DNA of 64,000 nt. Origin: Planctomycetaceae bacterium (lineage in GTDB: Bacteria > Planctomycetota > Phycisphaerae > Tepidisphaerales > Tepidisphaeraceae). The notes beneath the pieces are model-generated. The model was not told the origin of the DNA. It was given only the letters and a program-made list of their open reading frames with translations, and did no database searches. Location: assembly GCA_027487775.1 (NCBI GenBank), contig JAIYCY010000013.1, positions 121,447 through 185,446 of the forward strand, given 5' to 3'. Positions 19,105-30,650 of the stretch are shown one piece after another. The first letter of the stretch is position 1; every line of letters starts with the position of its first letter. Position numbers and translations under genes: made by a program.

Positions 19105-22100
19105 TCAAACGTCACCCGCGCGCACCATGTCGCGAGGGATTGTGACGTGGATGCGATCGATCGATCCGTCGCGCGCAAAAAGCCTTTGCGTGGTCGCCTG
19201 ATCCAGACTCGTGCCATGAAATCGCTTCGGCCCTCGGGATTCGCCGGTCGGATAAACCTCAACCGACGCGATCGAGGAGCCGCTCGACGTCTGCGCATCC
19301 GCCAATCGATAAATCACCGGCACGCCCGCGAGGGTGAAACCGAGGGTACCGGCGTCGAGTCGGATGTTTCGCCCGTTGCAGCGAGGAGAATATTCGCCCG
19401 GCTGCTGCAGAAATTCATCGACCTGAAGCAGCGACGGATCGAACGAAAGCCGCCCTTCCGCGAGGCGTACACCGAGCTCGAGCATCCGCGTGAGGAACTC
19501 TTCTTTGACCTGTCCGGTCATGCCCGGCTGTTGTGCGCCTGCGTGAAGCGGCGTGTGCGAATAGGCATCGAGCGGAAACGCACCGTATTCGTCCGGGGAC
19601 TTATTGAACCCGAGCCCGGATCGGACACGGTAATAGAGATCGCCGAGACGGCGTCGTGCGTTGGTCCCCGGCGTGGCGCGATCGAAGCACTCACCGACGG
19701 CCAGGAGCAACTTGGCGACCATGTGCCAGTAGACGCATCCGATGCCTTCGTAGCCGAACATGGATCCGCTGCGTCCGGTGAAGGCGCGCATATTGAAGAC
19801 TTCCTCGTGGGCAGCGAGGATCGCATCGCGTTCGGCACGGATGCGCGGGGCGATCGGATCGTTTGACGAGGCGATGGATTCGAGACAGGCGATGAGGTCG
19901 CGGTCGTTTTTGAGGTTCGGATGAAACCGCACTTCACCGGCCGAGTCGCGAAGGATGATCCGTTCATCGCCGCGTTGGAGCATTTCCTGGAGGATCGGGG
20001 GATCGACCCGGTGGAGTTTGGCCTTTTCAAGAAACGGCTTGGGCTCGCGTCGCGGATAGAGCATGAAGGTGCGCTGATCCTGTCGGTAGAGCGGCGAGCG
20101 GAACATTGCTTCGACGAGGTCTGCGGACGCATCAGGCGAGAGCAAGCCGCTGCTGAGGATGGCGACCTGTCCTTCCAGCATCGCGTCGAGCCGTTCAACG
20201 CTAGCGGACTGCTCGCTGAGGATGATGAGGTTGTAAGAATGAAAGAGCCCGTCGTCACGTCGATTGACGGCGATGGTTTCATCGAGATGTCGCAGTGCGT
20301 GGTGGATCAGTGACCGGACGTTTTCGGCGTCGAGGGTCGCTTCGACATTTTGAAAGGCTGTTGAGGATTCATGATCGGCGGACACGACTGCGCGGGAATA
20401 CGATTCAAATGCCTTTCCGAGTCGATCGAGCAGAGCACGTCGCGCATGCGTGTCGGTCGCCGACCGCCTGGCGTCGGCCTGCTCGAGTGCGGCGGCGATG
20501 TCGGCGAGCCATGCTTGGACGATTGGCCTCATCCGAATTGTGTTTCTGTTTGCGATGATCGAGAGGACGAACGCGAGATATCGGCGGAGGTATGCGAGCG
20601 TGACCATCGACACGCCGTAACCGACGAGTGCGTTGTTGGCGTCGTTCCATTCCGGGCGTTGGGTGTTCATCCAGATGCCTGCGCCGGGGATGAAGCTGGA
20701 GAGTTTGGAGAGCGCGGGAACGAGGAGTTTTTCGGCGAACGTGACATGCACAACACGGTCGTGCGAGTCGCGTACGAGTCTGCCGTCGCTGCCGATGCGA
20801 TCGACTGCCTGCATGGACGCGCGATGTGCTTGGAAATCGAAATCGATCGTGTGCTTGGGATCGCGACACACCTGTTCATGAGATCGGATGCGATAAGGCA
20901 CATCGGCATAGCTGAACGCCGCGCGGTCGAGCCATTCTTCGAGCAGGCCGGGCCTTCTTGCGTGTGAGAGTTCGAGCAGGCGCAGGAGGTAGGCGATTTG
21001 ATGATCGCCCCAATAGCCGATGTGGCTCCAGGGGTTGTGGGGCTCGGGAACTTCCCAGTCGATGCCAGCGCGGGTGATGCGATAGGGGTTAAATCCGTCG
21101 GGCGTGCTTGCATTGACGAACTTGGCGATGATGGGTTCGAGCAGATCGGCGTGGCTGAGTGCGAGGGCTTCCCAGTTTTGGAAGATGTCGCGCCAGTTTC
21201 CTTCGTAGCTGAGCGCGGGGGTTCCGTCGGGATGGGCGGTCACGATATCGAAGCGGTTCCATGGGCGCGACGGGTCGCCGTGCCGTCGCCCGAACGCCAG
21301 AGGCAGATACTCGTGAGCGAGTCGGATGAGATCGACATCGCCGCAGGATTCTGCGTGTCGGATGAGATCGCGATGCGGCATCGAGGTCGGCCAGTTGGCT
21401 GTGATTTGGGAGGTGCGATGGGCGACCGGTCGATTGCGGTCGCGCAGGAAGCGGAGGAAATCATGGGTCGGGACGATCGCTCCGTCTTCGAGGACTGCGC
21501 CGCCACGAAAGCTGTTAAAGAGCGTGTTGGAGAAGTGGTGAGCAGCGACGATTGGCCGACCGGTGCTCTGGGAGGCGTCCGCCGATGCGATGAAGCGATG
21601 GAGCCTTTGTGAGGCGTCGTCGAGGCAGGGTTCGATCTGCTGGTGGACGTGCGATTGCGATGAGTTGGCTTGTAAGAGGCTCGACCGCAGGGCGACGATC
21701 TGGGCCTGAGTCCGCCGGGCGTCGGCGATGATCCGCCACGATGCCGGGGTGTTGGGGCTGACATCGGCGTCGGCGATGATGAAGTATGAAGCCCGACGAC
21801 CTCGCAGTACGTTTTCGGTGGTGGCCTGCCCGGTGGCGGCGAAAGTTTCGATCTGGTCGTTGCTGATGAGGATGGCGCGGGGGTGAAGGCCTTGGTGCCA
21901 GATGACATTTGCGTGGAGTGATTCGCTGGGCTCGGGGCGATCGACGATCTGTGACGAGAGCGCGACGAGGAGCATGCCGGTCGCTTCATCCAGTTCGGCG
22001 GTGCTGTAGGCGTTGATAAGGCAACTGGCTGCCCGGACGGTCGCCAGTTGCGCGCTGGCGGGCAGGATGTTGCGCAAGCCGTCGAGAATCTGAACGCGCT

Positions 22101-22661
22101 GGGTCATGCCGTGCGTCGAAGCGATCGCACAGGATCGAACCCATCCGAAGCGATCGCAAGCGCGCCAGGTATAGGAGAATTTCAGGCCTAGCGATGCGTT
22201 GATTTCGATAAACTCGATGCGATCGCCCGCGACGCTTTTTCCGAGTGAGCGTGTTACGCCATGGGGCACAGCGCCCGTCGCAAAAGGTCGCCAGAGTTGG
22301 GCGCTTCCGTCATTTTGGATGATGCGAATGACGGATAGCGGCCCGGTGAGGCCTGCTGATTCGTGCAACAAGTCGTCGGTGACATAGGGGAAGATCGCGC
22401 CGTCTTCGTTGCGTCGCCCGGCGGTGAGTCCGCCGGTGCTGGAGACGTACATCCACAGGTCTGCGTCCGAGACGATCGAAGCGAGAAAGGGTCGCATCGA
22501 CTGGACCTGCTCGATTCGATAGATCGCGTCCGGTCCAGTGCCCTCCAGATTGCCAGTTGGCGCGGAAGGATCGGGTTTGACGGCCGATGACGACAAGCCT
22601 TGTTTCGGCGACTGAATCTCGAACACGAACTCCTCCTCGATCCGACCTGGCACACCCCGCA

Positions 22662-22662
<1 letters not shown>
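19105..22662 (-). CDS. Very large glycosidase-like protein, probably an (alpha/alpha)6-barrel enzyme
   Basis: 1185 residues, no signal peptide, apparently cytoplasmic. Segments such as SYEGNWRDIFQNWEAL, HIGYWGDHQIAYLLRLLE and NTQRPEWNDANNALVGYG resemble the helical-barrel regions of large bacterial proteins related to glycogen debranching enzymes and cellobiose-phosphorylase-type enzymes, with conserved acids (ND, EWND) that could be catalytic. I cannot name the substrate. The ATG at 22662 overlaps the katG stop as TGATG. An alternative GTG at 22626 has a much better ribosome binding site (GGAGG about 6 nt upstream) and would remove 12 residues. The overlap with katG suggests shared transcription. 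Confidence 0.65.
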
Positions 22663-24906
<2,244 letters not shown>

Positions 24907-25464
24907 AAGTCACCGAGCCGGCCGATCGATCCAGAACCCGCCTGATCCGCTGAGAATCTGACCGATTGACCAACGCGACGCAATCGAGGTCAAGGTTAGG
25001 CCGCCAAATATGGGGAACCTTCGACGCCTCGATTCACGCGTGTTCTATGGTACACGCGTACCTGCAACATGGCGCGTCGGCGCAACAAATTCAGTGTCTT
25101 GCCCGGGGCTGCGTGCACGAAAATCTCCCCAACGACTCAGACTCCATGTCGCGCGATCCATTTGAATATCTCCCAGGTTCGAGTGGTCGTTCCGGTTATA
25201 CGTTCGGAAGATTTTTCTCCCGGGTTGCCGGAACCTGACTGACCGAACCTATTCTTGCAGGTCGTTTGAGTCACTGTGACAAGTGGCTTGGTTGACCTGG
25301 TCGGAGGAGTTGAATCGGAGATTGCTGGAGCGTTCCGCAGCGATTCAGAAATGATTCCGGGTAGGGTCTGATGCACTGGATCTTTTCCGTGCAAGAAGTC
25401 TTGGTACCTGATTCCTCGGACACGGACGTGAGTCCATTCTTTACCCCTTTCTACGGAGGCAGCC
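24907..25464. other. Intergenic region between divergent katG and the RTX gene
   Basis: About 560 bp with no convincing gene. It must hold the promoters of katG (leftward) and the RTX protein (rightward). Small palindromes occur at 25035-25042 (CACGCGTG) and 25049-25062 (GGTAC-ACGC-GTACC). A minus-strand open frame over 25137-25643 runs across the RTX gene start and looks like chance. The RTX ribosome binding site GGAGG is at its right edge. Confidence 0.4.
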
Positions 25465-26073
25465 ATGCGTGTGATTGAAGGTCTAGAGTCCCGCAAATTG
25501 CTCTCAGCCGTCGTGTCTGGTGGCGAGCTTGACATCAGCGGCACCGGCGTTGCGGATCGGATTGATGTACGCGTGAACGGAGCTGGCACTCGATTCATCG
25601 TGAACATCAACGGTACCGAGCGGACCTTTGCCGTGCGTGGCATTCGGGAGATTGATGTCGATTCATTCGGTGGAAACGACCGGATTGCGATTCATTCCAA
25701 CGTCCGTATTTTGACGGATATCGAGGCTGGTGCTGGCAATGACCGTGTCTCGGGCGGATCGGGCGTAGACGACATTGACGGCAACGCGGGAAATGACACG
25801 CTCATCGGCAACGCCGGCAATGATGACATAGACGGCGGACGTGGAGACGATCAGATTTTCGGCCTGGGGGGTAATGACGATCTCGACGGCGGTGACGGGC
25901 GTGACAGAATCGAAGGAGGGATCGGGAATGACACGCTGGACGGTGGATTGGGCGTGGACGTTCTGGCAGGCGGCGATGGTATCGATCTCTTCAGCGATGA
26001 CGACGCTCGGAGCGAACGGCTCGACTTTACGTCAGGTCTGGATCGTATCGAACTCGATGACGATGAAGATTGA
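25465..26073 (+). CDS. Exported RTX (haemolysin-type Ca-binding repeat) protein
   Basis: 202 residues. The start [17 protein letters not shown] contains the LESRxLLS motif seen at the N-termini of many planctomycete exported proteins. A beta-rich segment follows, then from about residue 90 to 180 there are about ten nonapeptides of the GGxGxDxxx / GNAGNDxID type ([27 protein letters not shown]), which fold into a calcium-binding beta-roll. The protein is unusually acidic and ends DDDED. GGAGG lies 5 nt upstream of the ATG. There is no enzymatic domain, so it may be a surface or matrix protein. A terminator follows. Confidence 0.88.
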   Translation: MRVIEGLESRKLLSAVVSGGELDISGTGVADRIDVRVNGAGTRFIVNINGTERTFAVRGIREIDVDSFGGNDRIAIHSNVRILTDIEAGAGNDRVSGGSGVDDIDGNAGNDTLIGNAGNDDIDGGRGDDQIFGLGGNDDLDGGDGRDRIEGGIGNDTLDGGLGVDVLAGGDGIDLFSDDDARSERLDFTSGLDRIELDDDED

Positions 26074-26156
26074 TCGTTGCCCTGTTTCTGCGACACGGAT
26101 CGGCACGATTTGAACGACCCTTTTTGCGGGATGATCCTGCAACAGGGTTGATCAAG

Positions 26157-26212
26157 ACTCCCCGCGACCACGGCTTGGCTGATGCAAGTCGGAGTCGCGG
26201 GGCGTTCATTTT
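26157..26212 (+). terminator. Rho-independent terminator after the RTX gene
   Basis: A 9-bp perfect stem CCCCGCGAC/GTCGCGGGG (26160-26168 and 26194-26202) with a 25-nt loop is followed by CGTTCATTTT. It lies 84 bp after the RTX stop. Confidence 0.7.
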
Positions 26213-26356
26213 GCGATTGATCGCTCCTGCGCGAGCGTGCAGACATTCTGCAAGGAAGACGGCTCCGATCTGACATGACGACCGATGTACGGATTGCTGT
26301 AAAATGCGCTTGACGCACGGCATTCGTGCGGTCATATCTTCAGTCGGAGCACGCTC

Positions 26357-26725
26357 ATGGCCAACACCGGCGAACAGCAGCAGACATCATCGGACACGGT
26401 GGTCAAGACTTCTGAGCGATCCAAGCCGTCTCGGAATCGTCCAAAGCCCAAACCGCTGCCGCAGTTCCATGTGATTCTTCTAGATGATGACGAACACAGT
26501 TTTGAGTATGTCATTGAGATGATGCAGGTGGTTTTTGCGTATCCACCCGAACGCGGCCTGAAGATCGCGGACGAGGTCAACGACACAGGACGCGTAATCG
26601 TCTTTACCGGCCATCGCGAACTCGCGGAACTGAAGCGTGATCAGATTCTGCGCTACGGGGCCGACCCGAGGATCGGGCGATGTCGCGGATCCATGACAGC
26701 GGTGCTCGAACCTGCGCCTGAGTGA
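26357..26725 (+). CDS. clpS: ATP-dependent Clp protease adaptor ClpS
   Basis: 122 residues: a 35-residue disordered Pro/Lys/Ser-rich N-terminal extension, then the ClpS fold beginning FHVILLDDDEHSFEYVIEMM, a variant of the family LxNDDxTPxxFV region, and a VIVFTGHRELAELKRDQI helix. ClpS delivers N-degron substrates to ClpA/ClpC. The usual Asn-Asp of the N-end-rule pocket appears as Asp-Asp-Asp, a small change that might affect specificity. GGAG lies 7 nt upstream of the ATG. No clpA is adjacent. A tandem repeat of short palindromes starts at the stop codon. Confidence 0.88.
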   Translation: MANTGEQQQTSSDTVVKTSERSKPSRNRPKPKPLPQFHVILLDDDEHSFEYVIEMMQVVFAYPPERGLKIADEVNDTGRVIVFTGHRELAELKRDQILRYGADPRIGRCRGSMTAVLEPAPE

Positions 26726-26790
26726 GCGCCTGAGTGAGTCACTAAGTGAGTCACTGAGTGAGTCACTGAGTGACTCACTGCGCGAGTCAG
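26719..26790. repeat. Tandem quasi-palindromic 11-bp repeats after clpS
   Basis: About five to six units resembling AGTGAGTCACT begin at the clpS stop. Each unit is itself an odd palindrome (GTGA-G-TCAC), so any two units can pair in the transcript. It could serve as a terminator or 3' stabiliser for clpS mRNA, or as a multi-site operator for the downstream gene. Confidence 0.75.
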
Positions 26791-27022
26791 CGGCCTGTTA
26801 TGCGTCGCAAAGACCCGAGCGGATTGTTCTGGCGCAGAGGCCCAAAGCCACGATTCGGGACTCATTGGATCGACATGATCGAAAATCATTGGGCTGATCA
26901 GGCCGATCGGAGCGTTCATTTCCGGACGTTCGCGATTCTTGATTGAAGATGTGAAGTGGTATCCGTATTCGACCGATCACTCCAACGGAGCCAGGAACAG
27001 GCCGCGATTTGGGAGGTTGGTG

Positions 27023-28099
27023 ATGACTGATGTGGTTGTAACGCTATCGAACGAAGTGGGCCAGATTGCACGTCAGGGATTGGCCGAGGTGCAGCAGGTC
27101 ACGAGTCTGACACGGATGCTGGCGATCAATGCTCAGATCGAGGCTGCCCGCGCGGGCGAGCACGGCCGCGGCTTTGCGATTGTTGCTCAGGAGGTCGGTC
27201 GCGTGAGCGATACGATTCAGCAGATCACCACGCGTCTTGGGAGTGACCTGGATACGAAGCTGGCAAAGCTGGACCATGTCGGCAAGACGCTGGGCACTGA
27301 AACCCGTGGCACACGATTGGCGGATCTTGCGCTGAACATGATCGAGATCATCGATCGCAATCTTTACGAACGAAGCTGCGATGTTCGCTGGTGGGCGACC
27401 GACAGCGCGGTCGTCGCGGCGCTCGCGAGTGAAGACGGCGCGGTCCGCAACGAGGCTTCGCGGCGCATGGGTGTGATTCTCGACGCCTACACCGTTTATC
27501 TCGATCTTTGGATCGCCGACGCGTCGGGCAAAGTCGTCGCCTGCGGTCGGCCGGGAAAGTATCCCGGCGCACTCGGCCGCAGTGTGCGAGGAGTGCCGTG
27601 GTTTGAGAAGGCGATGGCAACGCGGGATGGATCGGAGTTCTGCGTGGATGACATCACGCACAACGACGTCTTCGATTCGACCGTCGCCACTTATTCGGCG
27701 GCGATTCGTGAGAACGGTTCGTCGAACGGGCGAGTTCTCGGCGCGCTGGGTGTTTTCTTTGACTGGCACAGCCAATCGCAGGCAGTCGTCAAGGGGCTTC
27801 GACTCGCCGACGGCGAGAGGGAATCGACGCGGGCGTTGCTGCTCGATGCGCGCGGTCGGGTCATCGCATCCAGCGACGATCGCGGCGTGCTCAGCGAACA
27901 ATTCGATCTTCGTTCGGATCAAAGGAAGAGCGGCTTTTACACTGATCGCACGGGCAGGCTCATCGGCTACGCCCTCACGCCGGGCTACGAGACGTATAAA
28001 GGTCTTGGCTGGTGGGGCGTGATCACGCAGCCCGAAAGTGTCAGTGTCTCAGATCCGGCAACAGCCGACCTGAAGATTTCGCTTTCGCGCGCTGCCTGA
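27023..28099 (+). CDS. Cytosolic chemoreceptor-like protein: N-terminal MCP signalling tip, C-terminal Cache-type sensor
   Basis: 358 residues from ATG 27023, chosen because GGGAGG lies 6 nt upstream (the frame is open from 26939). Residues 1-65 carry the MCP hairpin tip (LAINAQIEAARAGEHGRGF then AIVAQEVGRVSD), the part that contacts CheA and CheW. It is short, with only a few helical heptads. Residues about 110-345 resemble a double Cache sensor (YLDLWIADASGKVVACG, GVPWFEKAMATRDGSEFC, LLLDARGRVIASSDD). No membrane segment is visible, so the protein is probably cytoplasmic and the order is reversed compared with classical receptors, where the sensor comes first. Partner Che genes are not in the window. 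Confidence 0.8.
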   Translation: MTDVVVTLSNEVGQIARQGLAEVQQVTSLTRMLAINAQIEAARAGEHGRGFAIVAQEVGRVSDTIQQITTRLGSDLDTKLAKLDHVGKTLGTETRGTRLADLALNMIEIIDRNLYERSCDVRWWATDSAVVAALASEDGAVRNEASRRMGVILDAYTVYLDLWIADASGKVVACGRPGKYPGALGRSVRGVPWFEKAMATRDGSEFCVDDITHNDVFDSTVATYSAAIRENGSSNGRVLGALGVFFDWHSQSQAVVKGLRLADGERESTRALLLDARGRVIASSDDRGVLSEQFDLRSDQRKSGFYTDRTGRLIGYALTPGYETYKGLGWWGVITQPESVSVSDPATADLKISLSRAA

Positions 28100-28239
28100 G
28101 CGGCCGCGAAACTCGCTCAGATTGCCCATGACCCCACGGTTCAATTGATCAAACAGATGGGGTGAGAAATCGAAATCAAGAGAGAATCCGCTCCGCGAGG
28201 TGACTCGCAGAGAGCGGTTGTGGCGCGTATGGTCTTGGC

Positions 28240-29535
28240 ATGAGCGAATCCATGACGGCCTCGAATCTCGAAGCACTCGCCGCCGAGTTGGCCGAGTCGG
28301 CGCGTTCTGCTGGCCTGAAGCTGGGCTCGACGCCTGCCGATGTACGCACGCGTGCGATTTTCGCACTGGCGAGGCGGCTAAGGGATGCCACACACGAGCT
28401 ACTCGGGGCCAACGCGCGTGACCTGCAAGCCGCGGCCGTTTCGGGTTTGGCTGCGCCGATGCAGAAGCGTCTTTTGCTGGATGAGAAGAAGATCGATGCG
28501 ATGGCCCGAGCGGTCGAGGACATCGCGCGACAATCGGACGCCGTCGGGCAGGTTTTGGATTCGTATCGTCGAACTGATGGGCTGCTCATCGAAAAAGTCC
28601 GCGTTCCTGTCGGCAGCGTGTTGTTCGTTTATGAGAGCCGTCCGAACGTCACCACCGACGCCGCCGCGCTGTGCCTGCGTTCGGGCAATGCCGTGATCCT
28701 TCGCGGGGGAAAGGAGGCGATCGAATGCAATCGCGTTCTAAGTCGGGTCATTGCACAATCGCTGCGTGACGCGGAGCTTGATCCCAGGACAGTTCAAGTG
28801 GTCGAAACCACCGATCGCGCGTTGCTGCCGCTTCTGCTCAAGCAGGATCGATCGATCGATGTTGTCATCCCGCGCGGCGGACATTCGCTGATTCGCGTCG
28901 TCGTCGATGAAGCCCGCATGCCCGTTCTCAAGCACTTCGACGGCAATTGCCATCTCTACATCGATGCCAGTCCGCCTGCGCTTGACGAAGTGATCAAGGT
29001 GGTGGTCAACGCGAAAACGAGTTATCCCGGCGGGGCCGTGTGTAATGCGGTCGAGCATGTATTGGTGCATCGTGCGTCGGTTGGCATGATCGAGCCACTC
29101 ACGACCGCACTGCGTGCGAAGGACGTTGAAGTGCGCGGCTGCGAGACGACGATCAGACACGCCGGCGTGCGAGCGGGCGAGGTCGTCCCAGCGGTCGAGA
29201 GCGACTGGGCGGCGGAGTATTTGGCGTTTATCGTTGGGATCAAGGTCGTGGATTCACTCGACGAAGCGATTGATCACATCAACCGCTTCGGGAGTCATCA
29301 CACCGACGGGATTCTATCGACCGACGAACGGGCGATCGACGCATTCGTCAAGCAGGTGGATTCCGCGAGCGTGATGGTCAACGCCAGCACACGACTTGCC
29401 GACGGAGGGGAATTCGGCCTGGGAGCAGAGATCGGGATCAGCACCGATAAGCTGCACGCCCGTGGCCCGATGGGCGCCGCCGATCTTTGCACCTACAAGT
29501 GGATCGTGCGCGGGGCCGGTCACTTGCGGGGCTGA
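28240..29535 (+). CDS. proA: Gamma-glutamyl phosphate reductase
   Basis: 431 residues, the normal family length, NADPH-dependent; converts gamma-glutamyl phosphate to glutamate semialdehyde in proline synthesis. Signatures: KVRVPVGSVLFVYESRPNVT (quoted as KVRVPVGSVLFVYESRP), GKEAIECNRVL, and the catalytic Cys in GGAVCNAVEHVLVH near residue 268. The C-terminal LADGGEFGLGAEIGIST and RGPMGAADLCTYKW are intact. proB is not adjacent. Confidence 0.95.
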   Translation: MSESMTASNLEALAAELAESARSAGLKLGSTPADVRTRAIFALARRLRDATHELLGANARDLQAAAVSGLAAPMQKRLLLDEKKIDAMARAVEDIARQSDAVGQVLDSYRRTDGLLIEKVRVPVGSVLFVYESRPNVTTDAAALCLRSGNAVILRGGKEAIECNRVLSRVIAQSLRDAELDPRTVQVVETTDRALLPLLLKQDRSIDVVIPRGGHSLIRVVVDEARMPVLKHFDGNCHLYIDASPPALDEVIKVVVNAKTSYPGGAVCNAVEHVLVHRASVGMIEPLTTALRAKDVEVRGCETTIRHAGVRAGEVVPAVESDWAAEYLAFIVGIKVVDSLDEAIDHINRFGSHHTDGILSTDERAIDAFVKQVDSASVMVNASTRLADGGEFGLGAEIGISTDKLHARGPMGAADLCTYKWIVRGAGHLRG

Positions 29536-29640
29536 TCAGGGGGCCTGGACATCGCCTCATTTTTGACAATCTGCTAGACCGCATTTTTCTGCGCAGACCC
29601 AAGCTTCCGTGGTACACTCTGCATTGGAGGTTACGGAATC

Positions 29641-30591
29641 ATGCGCGAGAGCTTCAAGGGTCAGACAGCCGTCTGGGCGGCGGGATTACTCGGAATATTC
29701 GGCATTTCGGCGGCATCCCACGCGGTGGTCGTTTACAACGACGGCCATACGCCGGGCTATCAAACCTCCGCCCCGACCGGCCCGCTTGCGTCAGCGGGCT
29801 GGCAATTCAGCGGGCACGTGGGCTCGTTTGTGGGCACCCCGATTTCGCCAAAACACTTCATCACCGCCAAGCACACCGGGGCCGCGCTCGGAACCTTCAC
29901 CTACAACGCGGTCAGTTACACGGGCGTTTCGATCCATGACGATCCGAACTCGGATTTACGGATCGTCCGGATCGCGCAGACGTTCCCGACGTGGGCACCG
30001 CTTTATACCGGTTCGTCCGAGGTGGGCAAAGAAGCGCTGGTTGTCGGTCGTGGCATGAACGTCGGCGCACAGCTCAATGTCGGCCCGGACCGTGCCGGCT
30101 GGCTCTGGCCGTCGATCACGTATGGGCATCCTCGCACCTGGGGCACGAACATCATCGACGGAATAGAGACGTTCGACGCACCGTACGGCGAGACGCTCGC
30201 ATTCGACTTCCACCCCAGCGGCGGAGCGACCGAGGCGACCCTCACCGCAGGTGATTCCGGCGGAGGGCTCTTCATCAATGACGGCGGGACTTGGAAACTC
30301 GCTGGCGTTCACCTCTCCAACGACTTCGTCTGGTCGCTCACCGACGGCGGAACCCGATTCAACGCCAGCGTCTTCGACGGTCGCGGGCTCTATCGCTATG
30401 ACAGCTCGCCCCCCACCTACACCTACATCGATCCCAGCCTTCCCGACGCCTTAGGCGGATCGAGCTACTCCACACGGATCTCCGCCCGCATGAGCTGGAT
30501 CAACACCGTCATCCCCGAGCCGACCACGCTCGCAGTTCTGCCTGCGTTATCTTGTGTCATTCTCGGACGATCCCGCTCACGCCTGCGGTAA
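29641..30591 (+). CDS. PEP-CTERM anchored trypsin-like serine protease
   Basis: 316 residues. Signal peptide about 1-27 (ends SAASHA). The catalytic triad is visible: His78 in FITAKHTG, Asp105 in DPNSDLRIV, Ser206 in AGDSGGGLF. The C-terminus is a PEP-CTERM sorting signal: VIPEPTTLAVLPAL followed by a hydrophobic stretch and Arg-rich end, so it is probably cut by an exosortase and delivered to the envelope or exopolymer. GGAGG lies upstream of the ATG with a long spacer. The gene is convergent with the heparinase-like gene, 48 bp between stops. Confidence 0.88.
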   Translation: MRESFKGQTAVWAAGLLGIFGISAASHAVVVYNDGHTPGYQTSAPTGPLASAGWQFSGHVGSFVGTPISPKHFITAKHTGAALGTFTYNAVSYTGVSIHDDPNSDLRIVRIAQTFPTWAPLYTGSSEVGKEALVVGRGMNVGAQLNVGPDRAGWLWPSITYGHPRTWGTNIIDGIETFDAPYGETLAFDFHPSGGATEATLTAGDSGGGLFINDGGTWKLAGVHLSNDFVWSLTDGGTRFNASVFDGRGLYRYDSSPPTYTYIDPSLPDALGGSSYSTRISARMSWINTVIPEPTTLAVLPALSCVILGRSRSRLR

Positions 30592-30612
30592 CGTTCGCGT
30601 GTTCGACCCGAT

Positions 30613-30650
30613 CATGGATGCCCGGTCATGGATGCCCGGTCATGGATGTT
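30613..30650. repeat. 14-bp tandem repeat between converging genes
   Basis: Two exact copies of CATGGATGCCCGGT and a partial third (CATGGATGTTCGAT) overlap the stop codon of the heparinase-like gene. The ancestral unit is probably its last codons, duplicated downstream. Confidence 0.85.

Noticed and set aside
25137..25643. A 168-residue minus-strand frame upstream of the RTX gene
   Set aside because: It overlaps the RTX start and its ribosome site, has no domain, and is rich in rare shifted-frame residues.
26270..26305. CTGACA...TAAAAT as a clpS promoter
   Set aside because: The spacing of 24 nt is too long for a sigma70-type promoter.
29563..29568. TTGACA as the -35 box of the serine protease promoter
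   Set aside because: No acceptable -10 box is found 15-19 nt downstream.
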